From: an uncultured Sphingomonas sp.
Lineage (GTDB): Bacteria > Pseudomonadota > Alphaproteobacteria > Sphingomonadales > Sphingomonadaceae
Assembly (NCBI RefSeq): GCF_913778135.1
Contig: NZ_CAJYVU010000045.1
Location: 1 to 43,345 of the forward strand
DNA length: 43,345 bases
Reading direction: 5' to 3'
Below the pieces are notes generated by a model. It was given only the letters and a program-made list of their open reading frames with translations. It was not told the DNA's origin and made no database searches. The stretch's first letter is position 1, and the number at the start of each line of letters is the position of its first letter. This document shows positions 1 to 10,402 of this stretch, piece after piece. Position numbers and translations under genes: made by a program.

Positions 1-2
1 GC

Positions 3-1928
3 TTCGCGGGTGTGCCGATCGTCAGGCGCGAGCGTTCGGTGGGCGTGCTGGCGGTGCAGCACGCCGATCCGCGCCGTTATGCCGATATTGAGATCGAGGC
101 GTTGCAGACGGTGGCGATGGTCTTGTCCGAGCTGATCGCCAATGCCGGGCTGATCGATCAGGGCGGGCCGAAGGACCGGGTGCAGTCGACCGCGACCGTG
201 CGCATGGCCGGACAGAAGCTGGTCGACGGCATGGCGGCGGGATATGCCATTTTCCACCAGCCGCGCGTCACGATCGAGCACACGGTCGCGGAGGATACCG
301 AGGCCGAGCGCCACCGCGTTTACGCCGCGTTCGACAAGATGCGCGAGCAGATCGACCGCATCGCGCGCGAGGCCGAGTTCGGCGTCGGCGATGAGCATCA
401 GGAGGTGATCGCCACCTACAAGATGTTCGCCTACGACGAGGGCTGGGCAAGGCGGATCAACGAAGCGATCGATTCAGGGCTGACCGCCGAGGCCGCAATC
501 GAGCGGGTGCAGCAGCGCACGCGCCAGCGGATGCGGCAGATCGACGATCCTTTGCTCGCCGACCGGATGCACGATCTGGAGGACCTGTCCAACCGGTTGC
601 TGCGGATCGTGTCGGGGCAGATGGGGACCGCGGCGCAACTGGGACTGAGGCAGGACACGATCCTGATAGCGCGCAATCTTGGTCCGGCGGAGTTGCTGGA
701 ATATGACCGTCGGCGATTGAAGGGCGTGATCCTGGAGGAAGGATCGCTGACCGCGCACGTCACGATCGTGGCGCGCGCGATGGGCGTGCCGGTGCTGGGC
801 CGCGTGCGCGACGTGCGGCGGATGATCGCGGAAGGCGACCTGCTGCTGCTCGACGTGACCGAAGGCTCGGTATTGGTGCGACCGACGCTGCCGATGGAGG
901 AAGCGTTCGACGCCAAGCTGGTGCTGCGGCAGAAGCGCAAGGCCGCCTATGCTGCGCTGCGCGATCTGGCGCCGCAGACGCGCGACGGACAGCGTATCAC
1001 CGTGATGGTCAATGCGGGGCTGCGCGACGATGTGGCCGCGCTCGATGTGACGGGTGCCGACGGGATCGGGCTATTTCGTACCGAATTCCAGTTTCTCGTC
1101 TCCGCCACGCTGCCGCAGCGCGAGCGTCAGCAGCGGCTGTACCGCGAGGTGCTCGACGCCGCGGGCGACCGGCCGGTGGTGTTCCGCACGGTCGACATCG
1201 GCGGGGACAAGGCGCTGCCGTACCTCGTGTCCGATGCGCCGGACGAGGAGAATCCGGCTATGGGGTGGCGCGCGCTCCGCCTCGCGCTGGAACGCGACGG
1301 GTTGATGAAGGCGCAGGCGCGCGCGCTACTGGAAGCAGCGGCTGGCCGGACGCTCAACGTCATGTTCCCGATGGTGAGCGAGGCATGGGAGTTCGACGAG
1401 GCCAAGGCCTTGTTCGAGGCGCAGCGCGACTGGATCGCCTCGCGCGGGCGGCGATTGCCGAATGAGATACGCTATGGCGCGATGCTGGAGGTGCCGAGCC
1501 TTGCCTATCAGCTCGACCTGCTGCTGCCACGCGTGCAGTTCCTGTCGATCGGCACCAACGACCTGACGCAGTTCCTGTTCGCCGCCGATCGTGCCAACCC
1601 GAAGCTGGCCGAACGCTACGACTGGCTGTCGACCTCGATCCTGCGGTTCGTGAAATTGGTGTCTGATCAGGCGCATGCGGCGGGCGTACCGGTCGCGGTG
1701 TGCGGCGAGATGGGCGGGCGTCCGCTGGAGGCGATGGCGCTGATCGGGCTGGGTATCGAGCGGCTGTCGATCACCCCGGCGGCGGTCGGGCCGATCAAAG
1801 CGATGATCCGCTCGATCGACCGCGCTAAGCTTGCCGAGCGGATGGCGACGTTGCTGGCGCAGCCCCCGCGCGACTTCCGCGGCGCACTTTCGACGTGGGC
1901 GACGGGCGAAGGCGTCGAATTGGCGTGA
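3..1928 (+). CDS. ptsP: Phosphoenolpyruvate-protein phosphotransferase of the nitrogen PTS (5' end outside window)
   Basis: Enzyme I of the nitrogen-related phosphotransferase system, which takes phosphate from PEP and passes it to NPr (cytoplasmic regulatory phosphorelay). The frame is open to the left edge and the first visible residues are the end of a GAF sensor domain, so the true start lies upstream; the GTG at 12 is an internal valine. Counting from that valine, the HPr-interacting helical region spans about residues 55-215. The swivelling phosphohistidine segment reads GSLTAHVTIVAR with the acceptor His near 249. The PEP-binding barrel follows, with GLFRTEF, FRTVDIGGDK, the GTNDLTQF segment and the active-site Cys in VCGEMGG. 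The C-terminus is complete. The next gene is on the same strand about 120 bases away; a TTGACA hexamer at 1957 may be a -35 element but has no good -10 partner. Confidence 0.95.
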   Translation, partial: FAGVPIVRRERSVGVLAVQHADPRRYADIEIEALQTVAMVLSELIANAGLIDQGGPKDRVQSTATVRMAGQKLVDGMAAGYAIFHQPRVTIEHTVAEDTEAERHRVYAAFDKMREQIDRIAREAEFGVGDEHQEVIATYKMFAYDEGWARRINEAIDSGLTAEAAIERVQQRTRQRMRQIDDPLLADRMHDLEDLSNRLLRIVSGQMGTAAQLGLRQDTILIARNLGPAELLEYDRRRLKGVILEEGSLTAHVTIVARAMGVPVLGRVRDVRRMIAEGDLLLLDVTEGSVLVRPTLPMEEAFDAKLVLRQKRKAAYAALRDLAPQTRDGQRITVMVNAGLRDDVAALDVTGADGIGLFRTEFQFLVSATLPQRERQQRLYREVLDAAGDRPVVFRTVDIGGDKALPYLVSDAPDEENPAMGWRALRLALERDGLMKAQARALLEAAAGRTLNVMFPMVSEAWEFDEAKALFEAQRDWIASRGRRLPNEIRYGAMLEVPSLAYQLDLLLPRVQFLSIGTNDLTQFLFAADRANPKLAERYDWLSTSILRFVKLVSDQAHAAGVPVAVCGEMGGRPLEAMALIGLGIERLSITPAAVGPIKAMIRSIDRAKLAERMATLLAQPPRDFRGALSTWATGEGVELA

Positions 1929-2047
1929 TCCTGCGATCGCTTACGCGCGGGTCCGGTTGACACTCACCGGCCCGTTTGAAACACGCAGGTTCGGGTTGCA
2001 GCCAATCGGGGCCCAGATCGGGGAAAGGCTGCGCGCTGGAGAACAAG

Positions 2048-3028
2048 ATGAGCGACGGCGACTTGGGCGAGATGGCGGGCGCGAAACCGGCGACGGTCGG
2101 TCAGCGGCTGCGCGCCGCGCGCGAGGCACAGGGACTGTCGCTGCCCGAGGTCGCGACGCGCACGCGGGTGACGCAGCGGTTCCTGGAAGCGATCGAGAAC
2201 GGCCGGCCGCAGGACCTGCCGTCATCGACCTACGCGGTCGGCTTCGCCAAGGCGTACGCACGGGCGGTCGGGATGGACCAGGTCGTGATCGGCCGCGAGA
2301 TCCGCGACGAGATGAACGCGCCCGGCGCGGTGCAGCGGCAGCATCATCACGTGCAGGAGATCGCCGACCCCGCGCGCGGGCCGTCGCGCACCGTGGTGAT
2401 CGTCGCGCTGGGCTTGGCGCTCGCGGTGCTGATCCTGGCGCTTTTGTGGTTCGCGACCGGCGTGTTTCGAGGCGGCGATAGCGGGTCGGAGGCGATCGGG
2501 AACGCGCGGGTGACCGCCGCGGTGCCCGCGCCCACGGTGGTGCCAACGACGGCCGCGAACGGTCCGGTGGTGCTGACCGCCGCCGATTCCGTGTGGCTGC
2601 GCGTCTACGATGCCGCCGACAAGACGCTGTACATCGGCACGATGAAGCCGGGCGAGCGGTTCGAGGTGCCCGCGAACGCGAACGATCCCAAGATCAACGT
2701 CGGCCGCCCCGACAAGCTGCGGATCACCGTCGGCGACCGCGTCATCGCGCCGCTGGGTGACGGCAGCCGGCCGCTGAAGGACATCCGCATCAGCGCGAGC
2801 GCGCTGGCCGATCGTGCGACGGGCACGGCGCCCGCGCCGACACCGAGCGCGAGCGCATCGACGCCGGTCGTGTCGCGCGCGGTGCCGGCGCGTGTCACCG
2901 GTCAGCGCCGCAGCAACGCGTTGCCGCCGGCGTTCGCGTCGCCGGCGGCGGACGACGCCGCGGGTGCCAACCGTGCCGCCGCTCAGGGTACTACGCCGGC
3001 CGCGACAGCCACGCCGGCCGCGCAATAG
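2048..3028 (+). CDS. RodZ-like membrane-anchored helix-turn-helix protein (HTH_25 + DUF4115)
   Basis: The predicted 326-residue protein has the RodZ layout. An N-terminal Cro-like HTH lies at about residues 15-78 (it includes LRAAREAQGLSLPEVATRT). A polar linker and one transmembrane helix at about 115-140 follow, then a periplasmic DUF4115 beta domain at about 175-260 (VWLRVYDAADKTLYIG) and a low-complexity Ala/Pro/Thr tail. In RodZ the HTH is cytoplasmic and binds MreB rather than DNA, linking the actin-like filament to wall synthesis. That role is inferred here from architecture only. The ATG at 2048 is chosen because GGAGA lies just upstream and the HTH begins soon after; the frame is open further upstream without a better start. 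It sits between ptsP and cpoB. Confidence 0.85.
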   Translation: MSDGDLGEMAGAKPATVGQRLRAAREAQGLSLPEVATRTRVTQRFLEAIENGRPQDLPSSTYAVGFAKAYARAVGMDQVVIGREIRDEMNAPGAVQRQHHHVQEIADPARGPSRTVVIVALGLALAVLILALLWFATGVFRGGDSGSEAIGNARVTAAVPAPTVVPTTAANGPVVLTAADSVWLRVYDAADKTLYIGTMKPGERFEVPANANDPKINVGRPDKLRITVGDRVIAPLGDGSRPLKDIRISASALADRATGTAPAPTPSASASTPVVSRAVPARVTGQRRSNALPPAFASPAADDAAGANRAAAQGTTPAATATPAAQ

Positions 3029-3099
3029 GCTGCTTCAGCGTAAGGACAGGTGCGTTGAGCGAGTTGGGGCGCATGATGATCGAGGGTCGGGGGCGACGC

Positions 3100-4071
3100 A
3101 TGAACAGATTGTGGTTGGGTACGGGTTGTGCGCTCGGCGCGATGATGCTGGCGGCGGGCGTCGCGCCCGCGACCGCGCAGTCGAACGTCGAGGGACGCGT
3201 CGGGCGACTGGAAAGCGAGATGCGCGCGGTGCAGCGCAAGGTGTTCCCGAACGGCACTGCCGCGATGGTCGAGCCACAGATCTCGCCCGAGACGAGCGTG
3301 GCGGTGCCCGCGGGAACCCCGGCGACCAGTCCGGTCACCGACCTCAGCAACCGCGTCGTCGCGCTCGAGCAGCAGATCGCGACGATGACCGGGCAGATCG
3401 AGCAGACGCAATATCGCCTGCGCCAGATCGAGGACCAGTTCGCCGCCTACAAGAAGGCGACCGACGCGAAGCTCGCCGGGCAAGCCGCCGGCGCGCCGCG
3501 CGACGTCGATGCGGCGGGGGTGACGGTGCCATCCGCACCACGCGCGGCGGCAGCAGAGGCGGCGAGCGGCAAGCCGGTCGCGCGCGGCGGCGGTGTGCTG
3601 ACCCCGCCGGATGACGCTGCCCCGGCGCGGGGTTCGACTGCGTCGGGCAGTGTCGCGGGTATTGAGAAGCCGAGCACGGGTGACGCGGGCGAGGACGCCT
3701 ATGTCTACGGCTATCGCCTGTTCGCCGCGAAGAAATATGCGGAGGCAGAGGCGCAGTTGAAGCAGGTGGTCGCGACCTATCCGAAGCATCGCCGTGCCAG
3801 CTACGCGCAGAATCTGCTCGGCCGCAGCTACCTGGATGAGGGCAAACCGAGCCTCGCCTCGATCGCCTTCTATGACAATTACAAGAAGTTCCCCGAAGGT
3901 GAGCGCGCGCCGGAGAGCCTGTATTATCTCGGCCAGTCGCTAACCAAACTCAACAAGCCGGCGGATGCGTGCAAGGTCTACGGTGAGCTGACCGACGTCT
4001 ACGGCGACAAGATCTCGGCCAGCATGAAGGCCGATATCGCGAAGGCGCGTGTCACCGCCAAGTGCAAGTAA
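3100..4071 (+). CDS. cpoB: Cell division coordinator CpoB / Tol-Pal system protein YbgF
   Basis: Periplasmic protein that links the Tol-Pal envelope-constriction machinery to septal peptidoglycan synthesis. The 323-residue product starts with a signal peptide of about 27 residues ending ATA-Q. Coiled-coil segments follow (VEGRVGRLESEM, and VVALEQQIATMTGQIEQ at about 85-125), then an Ala/Pro linker and C-terminal tetratricopeptide repeats at about 195-320 (YGYRLFAAKKYAEAEAQLK, SYAQNLLGRSYLDEGK, SLYYLGQSLTKL). I chose the ATG at 3100 because the signal peptide begins there; in-frame ATGs at 3073 and 3076 and a TTG at 3055 would add a non-signal extension. Its end overlaps the likely GTG start of tilS by 23 bases, which suggests coupled translation. 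The rest of the tol-pal cluster is not in the window. Confidence 0.92.
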   Translation: MNRLWLGTGCALGAMMLAAGVAPATAQSNVEGRVGRLESEMRAVQRKVFPNGTAAMVEPQISPETSVAVPAGTPATSPVTDLSNRVVALEQQIATMTGQIEQTQYRLRQIEDQFAAYKKATDAKLAGQAAGAPRDVDAAGVTVPSAPRAAAAEAASGKPVARGGGVLTPPDDAAPARGSTASGSVAGIEKPSTGDAGEDAYVYGYRLFAAKKYAEAEAQLKQVVATYPKHRRASYAQNLLGRSYLDEGKPSLASIAFYDNYKKFPEGERAPESLYYLGQSLTKLNKPADACKVYGELTDVYGDKISASMKADIAKARVTAKCK

Positions 4072-5059
4072 CCTTGCGCTGATCCGGTCTGGCGCGATTG
4101 ATCCCGCGGCGGTGGCGCGCTTCGCGGACGATCTCGGGCGGACGTTCACGCCGGACGCGCCGCTGCTGGTCGCGGTGTCGGGTGGACCCGACAGCGTCGC
4201 GCTGCTGCTGCTGGCCCACCACGTGCTCGGTAACGGCTGCGTCGCGGCGACGGTCGATCATGGTCTGCGCAAAGAGGCGGCAGACGAGGCGAGATGGGTC
4301 GCCGATCTATGCGCGGGCATCGGCGTGCCGCATACGGTATTGACGGGCGCGTTACCGACGCGCGCGGCTGGCACGCGCAACCTGTCGGCACGCGCGCGGG
4401 CGCTGCGCTACGCGTTGCTGCGCGCACACGCGGGTGAGGTCGGGGCAGCGGCGATCGCGACCGCGCACCACGCCGACGATCAGGTCGAGACGATCGCCAT
4501 GCGACTGAACCGCGGCGCCGGGCTGTCGGGACTTGCCGGGGTGCGGGCGGGGAACGGCGACGTGATCCGGCCGCTGCTCGGTTGGCGGCGTGATGAGCTG
4601 GCAGCGATCGTGGCGGCGTGCGGCATCACGCCGGTCGATGATCCGAGCAACCGCGATGCGCGCTTCGCCCGGGCCCGGGTGCGCGCGGCATTGGAAGGCG
4701 CGGGCTGGATCGACGCAGCGGCATGGTCGAGGAGCGCGTCGGCGTTGGCCGACGCGGACGAAGCGCTGGCGTGGGTAACGCAGCGCTTGTGGGACGAGCG
4801 ATGCTCAGAGGCGGACGGCGGGATCGTCATGGCCGCGGCGGACCTGCCGTTCGATCTGCGCCGCCGACTCGTCGCGCGTTGTGTGCTGACGGTCGATCCG
4901 GCCGGTGATCCGCGCGGGTCCGCGATTGCGCGAGGCGTTGCCGCGCTGGACCGCGGCGCCACGGTGACGCTGGGCGAGGTGCTGTGCCGGCCGTCGCGCG
5001 ACGCGCGCGACGAACCGGTCTGGCGCTTCGTCCGGGCGCGGTCGCGTCGATCATCGTGA
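4049..5059 (+). CDS. tilS: tRNA(Ile)-lysidine synthetase
   Basis: TilS adds lysine to C34 of the CAU anticodon of tRNA-Ile2 using ATP, so that the tRNA decodes AUA as isoleucine; it is normally essential. The PP-loop ATP-binding motif SGGPDS is at residues 44-49. Further conserved segments are VDHGLR, the [10 protein letters not shown] metal/substrate motif and [12 protein letters not shown]. At 336 residues it is a short TilS, as is usual in alphaproteobacteria, with a reduced C-terminal domain. GTG at 4049, inside the end of cpoB, is the only standard start that leaves the N-domain intact, and GAAGG lies just upstream of it. The order cpoB-tilS-ftsH is common in this group. Confidence 0.93.
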   Translation: MSPPSASNLALIRSGAIDPAAVARFADDLGRTFTPDAPLLVAVSGGPDSVALLLLAHHVLGNGCVAATVDHGLRKEAADEARWVADLCAGIGVPHTVLTGALPTRAAGTRNLSARARALRYALLRAHAGEVGAAAIATAHHADDQVETIAMRLNRGAGLSGLAGVRAGNGDVIRPLLGWRRDELAAIVAACGITPVDDPSNRDARFARARVRAALEGAGWIDAAAWSRSASALADADEALAWVTQRLWDERCSEADGGIVMAAADLPFDLRRRLVARCVLTVDPAGDPRGSAIARGVAALDRGATVTLGEVLCRPSRDARDEPVWRFVRARSRRSS

Positions 5060-5073
5060 ACGGTCTTGTTCCA

Positions 5074-5101
5074 TTGCCATTAACCCCGGCGCGCCTACAT
5101 A
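5074..5101 (+). promoter_or_regulatory. Candidate promoter of ftsH
   Basis: In the 64-base gap between tilS and ftsH, TTGCCA (5074-5079) and TACATA (5096-5101) stand 16 bases apart, close to a housekeeping promoter, and would give a short leader before the ftsH start at 5124. A CTTGTT at 5065 followed 13 bases later by CCCCGG could instead be a degraded heat-shock-type element. Read by eye only; ftsH may also be reached by read-through from tilS. Confidence 0.3.
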
Positions 5102-5123
5102 TTCGCGGACGAAAGGCTCCCGA

Positions 5124-7103
<1,980 letters not shown>

Positions 7104-7126
7104 CACGCCGTCGGACGTGAAGCAGC

Positions 7127-7164
7127 AAAAGGCCGTGGAAGGAGCTACCTTCCGCGGCCTTTTT
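7127..7164 (+). terminator. Intrinsic terminator after ftsH
   Basis: A near-perfect inverted repeat, AAAAGGCCGTGGAAGG, loop AGCTA, CCTTCCGCGGCCTTTTT, gives a 16-pair stem with one G-U wobble and ends in a T tract on the plus strand, 24 bases after the ftsH stop. The A run on the other side could allow weak function on the minus strand too. Confidence 0.9.
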
Positions 7165-7522
7165 GCTTGAACTCATCTGTGCGCGTATACGCCGGAAGGG
7201 TCACGACAACCTGCGATGCGAGTACGCTGATCACTTTCAGCGCGACCTCACGCCGATCAAAAGCCGTTGGGAGCAGGCTGAACCTGTCATCGTCGGCGTA
7301 TCGGTAAGAAATACGGCTATTTAGAAGAAGAGCCGAACGGCGCGGGATAAGTAGATCACACTAAAAGATCGTCAGACGCGTACGCCACCGCCGCTCGGCC
7401 GAAGGGCGTAAACATCACAAGTTCTAAGTAGCAGAAGCCTGATCGAGCGTCGTGCAGGTGACGATCGTGCGACAGCGGCAAGCGACCACTCCGAGGACCG
7501 CTACTGATCGGTCGCGTGGCTT
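7165..7522. other. Gene-free stretch of about 360 bases
   Basis: No supportable gene was found on either strand. The sequence looks less GC-rich than its neighbours, with short runs such as AAATACGGCTATTTAGAAGAAG near 7308-7330. It holds a 10-base palindrome GCGTATACGC at 7183-7192. I find no tRNA T-loop signature, no convincing second hairpin and no repeat. It separates the ftsH terminator from the 3' end of a minus-strand gene, so it needs no promoter for either neighbour. Confidence 0.5.
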
Positions 7523-7546
7523 CCTCCCGCCCAGATGAGCGGGAGG
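7523..7546 (-). terminator. Hairpin downstream of the glycine-zipper gene
   Basis: CCTCCCGC (7523-7530), an 8-base loop and GCGGGAGG (7539-7546) form a perfect 8-pair GC-rich stem 9 bases beyond the stop codon of the minus-strand gene at 7556-7867. No T tract follows on the minus strand, so it may terminate weakly, act with Rho, or protect the 3' end. Confidence 0.45.
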
Positions 7547-7555
7547 AGCATTACA

Positions 7556-7867
7556 TCAGCGGCAGCGACGCTTCGCGGTGATCGTGCGGTCGATCGCGCG
7601 ACCACCAAGCGCACCCGCTGCGCCACCTGCGACGGTGCCGAGCAGACCACCGCCAACGGCGTTGCCGAGTACCGCGCCACCGACGCCGCCCGCGATCAGG
7701 CCGGTCGTACCGCTCGAGTAGCGGCAGCGACGCGCGCCGCGGTAGCGACGATGCTTGTAGCTCTTGCCGTGATACTCGCGTGCTTCGGCCTTGTGCGTCG
7801 GGGCGACAACGGCGGCGGTCGGCACTGCGAGACCGGCTGCGGCCAGCGTGAGCAGGAATTTACGCAT
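7556..7867 (-). CDS. Small secreted glycine-zipper protein
   Basis: The 103-residue product has a signal peptide (KFLLTLAAAGLAVPTAAVV) followed by a basic Tyr/Arg/His stretch. A glycine-zipper segment with GxxxG spacing follows (GLIAGGVGGAVLGNAV, then GTVAGGAAGALGG at about residues 60-90). The tail is basic, ending KRRCR. Glycine-zipper 2TM proteins of this type (related to the rickettsial 17-kDa antigen family) sit in the envelope, and their roles are mostly unknown. The ATG at 7867 is preceded by GGGAGA at good spacing. The frame is open upstream, but that extension lacks a ribosome site and runs antisense into the neighbouring gene's region. It is 77 bases downstream of the DUF3667 gene on the same strand. 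Confidence 0.82.
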   Translation of the reverse strand: MRKFLLTLAAAGLAVPTAAVVAPTHKAEAREYHGKSYKHRRYRGARRCRYSSGTTGLIAGGVGGAVLGNAVGGGLLGTVAGGAAGALGGRAIDRTITAKRRCR

Positions 7868-7944
7868 GGTACAATTCTCCCTGTGTGAACGGTGCATGGT
7901 TGGTGGTTGCCGTAACGCAAACACCTGCCACAGGTTGCGCGCGA

Positions 7945-9042
7945 TCAGTCGGCGAGGCCGAGGTAGAGCAAACCGGTCAGGAACAAGGGCACGATCGCCC
8001 AGCAGATGAAGGTGGAGAGAACGAGCGTGCGAATCAGCGCGCCGCCGCGGCCGAGCGAATAGGCGCCTTTCAATTGCTTGTAGATGTGGACCATCGCGGC
8101 GACGAGCGCGACGATCACCACCGACGACGAGGCACCCGCCGTCAGCAGCAGCGCGGTTGCGATCGTCAGCAGCGACATGAAGGTGAGCGAATAGGTCGCG
8201 AACACCGCGTGATCGTAGAAGCCGAAGCGGCGGCTGAAGGGGAAGAGCAGCCACAGGAACGGCAGCGACAAGGGGATCAGCGCCCAGCTGTATTTATACC
8301 CACTGCTCTTCAGCTTGTAGAGCAGCAGCTTCGGGTTCTCGGTCGCATGTTGCCACTTGCCCGCCGCCCAGCTCTCGAAACCTGGGGCGGCGGCGTTGAA
8401 AGCGCTATGTTCTACAGCGCGGGGCAGCGCACGTTCGGCAGCGGTGAGGTCGTTCACCGCGGTGCGCGCGTCGTTGATGCGCTTTTCCAGTTTCACGATG
8501 CGAGCCGCGTCGGGTTTGGACGCCGCACGTTCCTCGCTCAATTCGCGGCGCAGGTCGGTGAGATCGCGCGCAATCTTGCCGCGTTCGACGGCGACGGTCG
8601 ATTGCAGGGTGGCGATGCCGCCTCCACCCTTGAGGAAGTCTCCCTCGAAATGGAACATCGGCAGCTGCGCGAGGATCGCGAACAGCAGGAAGACCGAAAA
8701 CAGGAACAGCGCGATCGGCGAGACGAAGCGCGCGCGTTCGCCCGCGACGTAGCGGCGCGTCAATGCACCGGGATGGAGCACCAGCATCGGCAGCGTGCGC
8801 CACGCCTTGCCCTCGAAATGGAATACGCCGTGGAGCACATCGTGGAAGAAGGCGCCGGCGGTGCGGTGGACGTGGCCGGCCTGTCCGCAGCGGTGGCAGT
8901 GGGCGTCGATCAGAGCCGTTCCGCAGTTGAGGCACAGGCCGTGTTCGAACTGACCCGCCGCCACGTGCCCGCCCGCGCGCGGCTCGACCGCGTGCGCGAT
9001 CACGCCGCCGGTCACCACGTCCGCTGCCATTTCACCAACCAT
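7945..9042 (-). CDS. DUF3667 family membrane protein with N-terminal zinc ribbon
   Basis: The predicted 365-residue protein carries a CxxC...CxxC zinc ribbon at about residues 37-52 (CLNCGTALIDAHCHRCG). The family-typical segment that leads into the first membrane helix follows (HPGALTRRYVAGERARFV, then SPIALFLFSVFLLFAI). A long soluble, helical, Glu/Arg-rich middle segment and about four C-terminal membrane helices come next. This matches DUF3667, an uncharacterised inner-membrane family; no enzymatic role is known. ATG at 9042 is chosen because of a G-rich ribosome site about 9 bases upstream and because the zinc ribbon follows shortly. It lies 58 bases after the P450 gene on the same strand and could be cotranscribed with it. 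Confidence 0.85.
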   Translation of the reverse strand: MVGEMAADVVTGGVIAHAVEPRAGGHVAAGQFEHGLCLNCGTALIDAHCHRCGQAGHVHRTAGAFFHDVLHGVFHFEGKAWRTLPMLVLHPGALTRRYVAGERARFVSPIALFLFSVFLLFAILAQLPMFHFEGDFLKGGGGIATLQSTVAVERGKIARDLTDLRRELSEERAASKPDAARIVKLEKRINDARTAVNDLTAAERALPRAVEHSAFNAAAPGFESWAAGKWQHATENPKLLLYKLKSSGYKYSWALIPLSLPFLWLLFPFSRRFGFYDHAVFATYSLTFMSLLTIATALLLTAGASSSVVIVALVAAMVHIYKQLKGAYSLGRGGALIRTLVLSTFICWAIVPLFLTGLLYLGLAD

Positions 9043-9100
9043 GTCGAAGCCCCCGCTTGTCGGTCGCGATGCTAGCCGCAAACGGCGGAGGCTCAAGCCC

Positions 9101-10339
9101 TCAATAACGCGAGAGTTCGACCGGCAGCGCACGGTAGCCGTGAACGAAGCAGGCAGCGACGCGTGATGGCTCGCCCACCACGTTCACGCGCATACGCCGC
9201 GCCGCCATTTCTTCCAGCAGGATCGACACCTGCAACTCTGCCAGTCGCGCGCCGACGCAGCGATGGATGCCGTGGCCGAAGGCGAGGTGACGGCGTGCAT
9301 TGGCGCGGTCGACCTGGAAGTCGTCGGCATTGTCGCCGAACACGCTCTCGTCGCGGTTGGCGGAAATATACCACATCACGACCTTGTCTCCGGCCGCGAT
9401 TCTTTGTCCGGCGAGTTCGGTGTCGGCGGTGGCGGTGCGTGCCATGTGCGCGAGCGGGGTCTGCCAGCGGATAATCTCGCTGGTCGCGTTGGCGATCAGG
9501 CCGGTGTCGGTCTCCAATTTTGCGCGCTGGTCGGGGAAGCGGTCGAGCGCGTAGACGAGCCCGCTCATCGTGTTGCGCGTCGTGTCGTTGCCGCCGACGA
9601 TCAGCAGGATCAGGTTTCCCATGAACTCGTGCGCGTCCATGTGGCTCATTGCGTCCGAGTGGATCATCATGCTGATCAGGTCGGGGGCGGGATCGGCATT
9701 GAGCTTGGTGTTCCACAGACCCTGGAAATAGGCGCCCATTTCGTAGATCTTGCCCAGCCGCTGCTCGCGCAATGCATCGTTCTTGATGATCTCGATATCG
9801 CCCGCCCAGTCGGACCATTCGGTCAGCTTGCGCCGGTCGGCCCAGGGAAAGTCGAACAGGATCGCAAGCATCTGCGTCGTCAGCTCGATCGAGACGCGGT
9901 CGACCCAGTCGAAGGTCTCGCCATAGGGGAGTGCGTCGAGGATCTCGGCGGTGCGGCGGCGGATGTCGGCGGTCATGCGGACCATCTCGCTCGGCGTGAA
10001 GGCTGGGGCGACGGTGCGGCGCTGACCGGTGTGGACGGGACGATCGCGGCCGATGAACATCGGCATGCGTACCTCGCTGCCCTCGGGCCCGAATGGCGCG
10101 ATGGTGAAACCGCCGACCTCGGACGAGTAGAGGTCGGGGAGCGACTCGACCTCGACGATCGGCTTGTAGGTGGACGCCGACCAATAGGGTCCGAACTCGG
10201 AATGCTCGACCTTGTGGACCGGCGCCTCGGCGCGCAGGCGGCGGAACGGCTCGCCCCAAGTATCGTCGCGGTAGAGTTCGGGCCGGCTGACGTCGAACGG
10301 GTCGACCGCGGGGGCAGCGTCTCGCGCAAGCGTCGCCAT
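9101..10339 (-). CDS. Cytochrome P450, CYP153-like alkane/fatty-acid hydroxylase
   Basis: The 412-residue soluble P450 has the I-helix motif GGNDTT (249-254), the K-helix ExxR EIIR (288-291) and the haem loop FGHGIHRCVG with ligand Cys361. The segments IIRWQTPLAHMARTATADTE and GDKVVMWYISANRDE are characteristic, as far as I recall them, of CYP153 enzymes, which hydroxylate medium-chain alkanes or fatty acids at the terminal carbon. Those enzymes need a ferredoxin and ferredoxin reductase, neither of which is in this window. The ATG at 10339 has AGGAGAGA upstream. The nearest genes are an ABC exporter upstream and DUF3667 downstream. Subfamily and substrate are inference; membership of the bacterial class I P450s is clear. 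Confidence 0.93.
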   Translation of the reverse strand: MATLARDAAPAVDPFDVSRPELYRDDTWGEPFRRLRAEAPVHKVEHSEFGPYWSASTYKPIVEVESLPDLYSSEVGGFTIAPFGPEGSEVRMPMFIGRDRPVHTGQRRTVAPAFTPSEMVRMTADIRRRTAEILDALPYGETFDWVDRVSIELTTQMLAILFDFPWADRRKLTEWSDWAGDIEIIKNDALREQRLGKIYEMGAYFQGLWNTKLNADPAPDLISMMIHSDAMSHMDAHEFMGNLILLIVGGNDTTRNTMSGLVYALDRFPDQRAKLETDTGLIANATSEIIRWQTPLAHMARTATADTELAGQRIAAGDKVVMWYISANRDESVFGDNADDFQVDRANARRHLAFGHGIHRCVGARLAELQVSILLEEMAARRMRVNVVGEPSRVAACFVHGYRALPVELSRY

Positions 10340-10376
10340 CTTCTCTCTCCTATTTGGTTGCGAGAAGAAACCTAAC

Positions 10377-10391
10377 TGACATTGCTGTCAA
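10377..10391 (-). promoter_or_regulatory. Palindromic operator-like site overlapping a -35-like hexamer, upstream of the P450
   Basis: Read on the minus strand the site is TTGACAGCAATGTCA. TGACA and TGTCA are inverted around four bases, and TTGACA matches a consensus -35. It lies 38-52 bases before the P450 start in the 63-base gap after the ABC permease gene. A repressor dimer, for example of the TetR family, binding here would block transcription of the P450. No regulator gene is nearby and the -10 is not obvious, so this is a proposal. Confidence 0.4.
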
Positions 10392-10402
10392 TAGTGTTGC
10401 GA

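Noticed and set aside
7183-7192. Palindrome GCGTATACGC in the gene-free region.
   Set aside because: Ten bases alone, not near a start codon or promoter; likely chance.
7885-9075. Long open frame on the plus strand antisense to DUF3667.
   Set aside because: It mirrors a well-supported minus-strand gene, has no ribosome site and low-complexity Glu/Arg/Gln composition typical of antisense in GC-rich DNA.
9263-10375. Long plus-strand open frame over the P450.
   Set aside because: It is antisense to a clear P450 with all motifs; composition and lack of a start signal mark it as non-coding.
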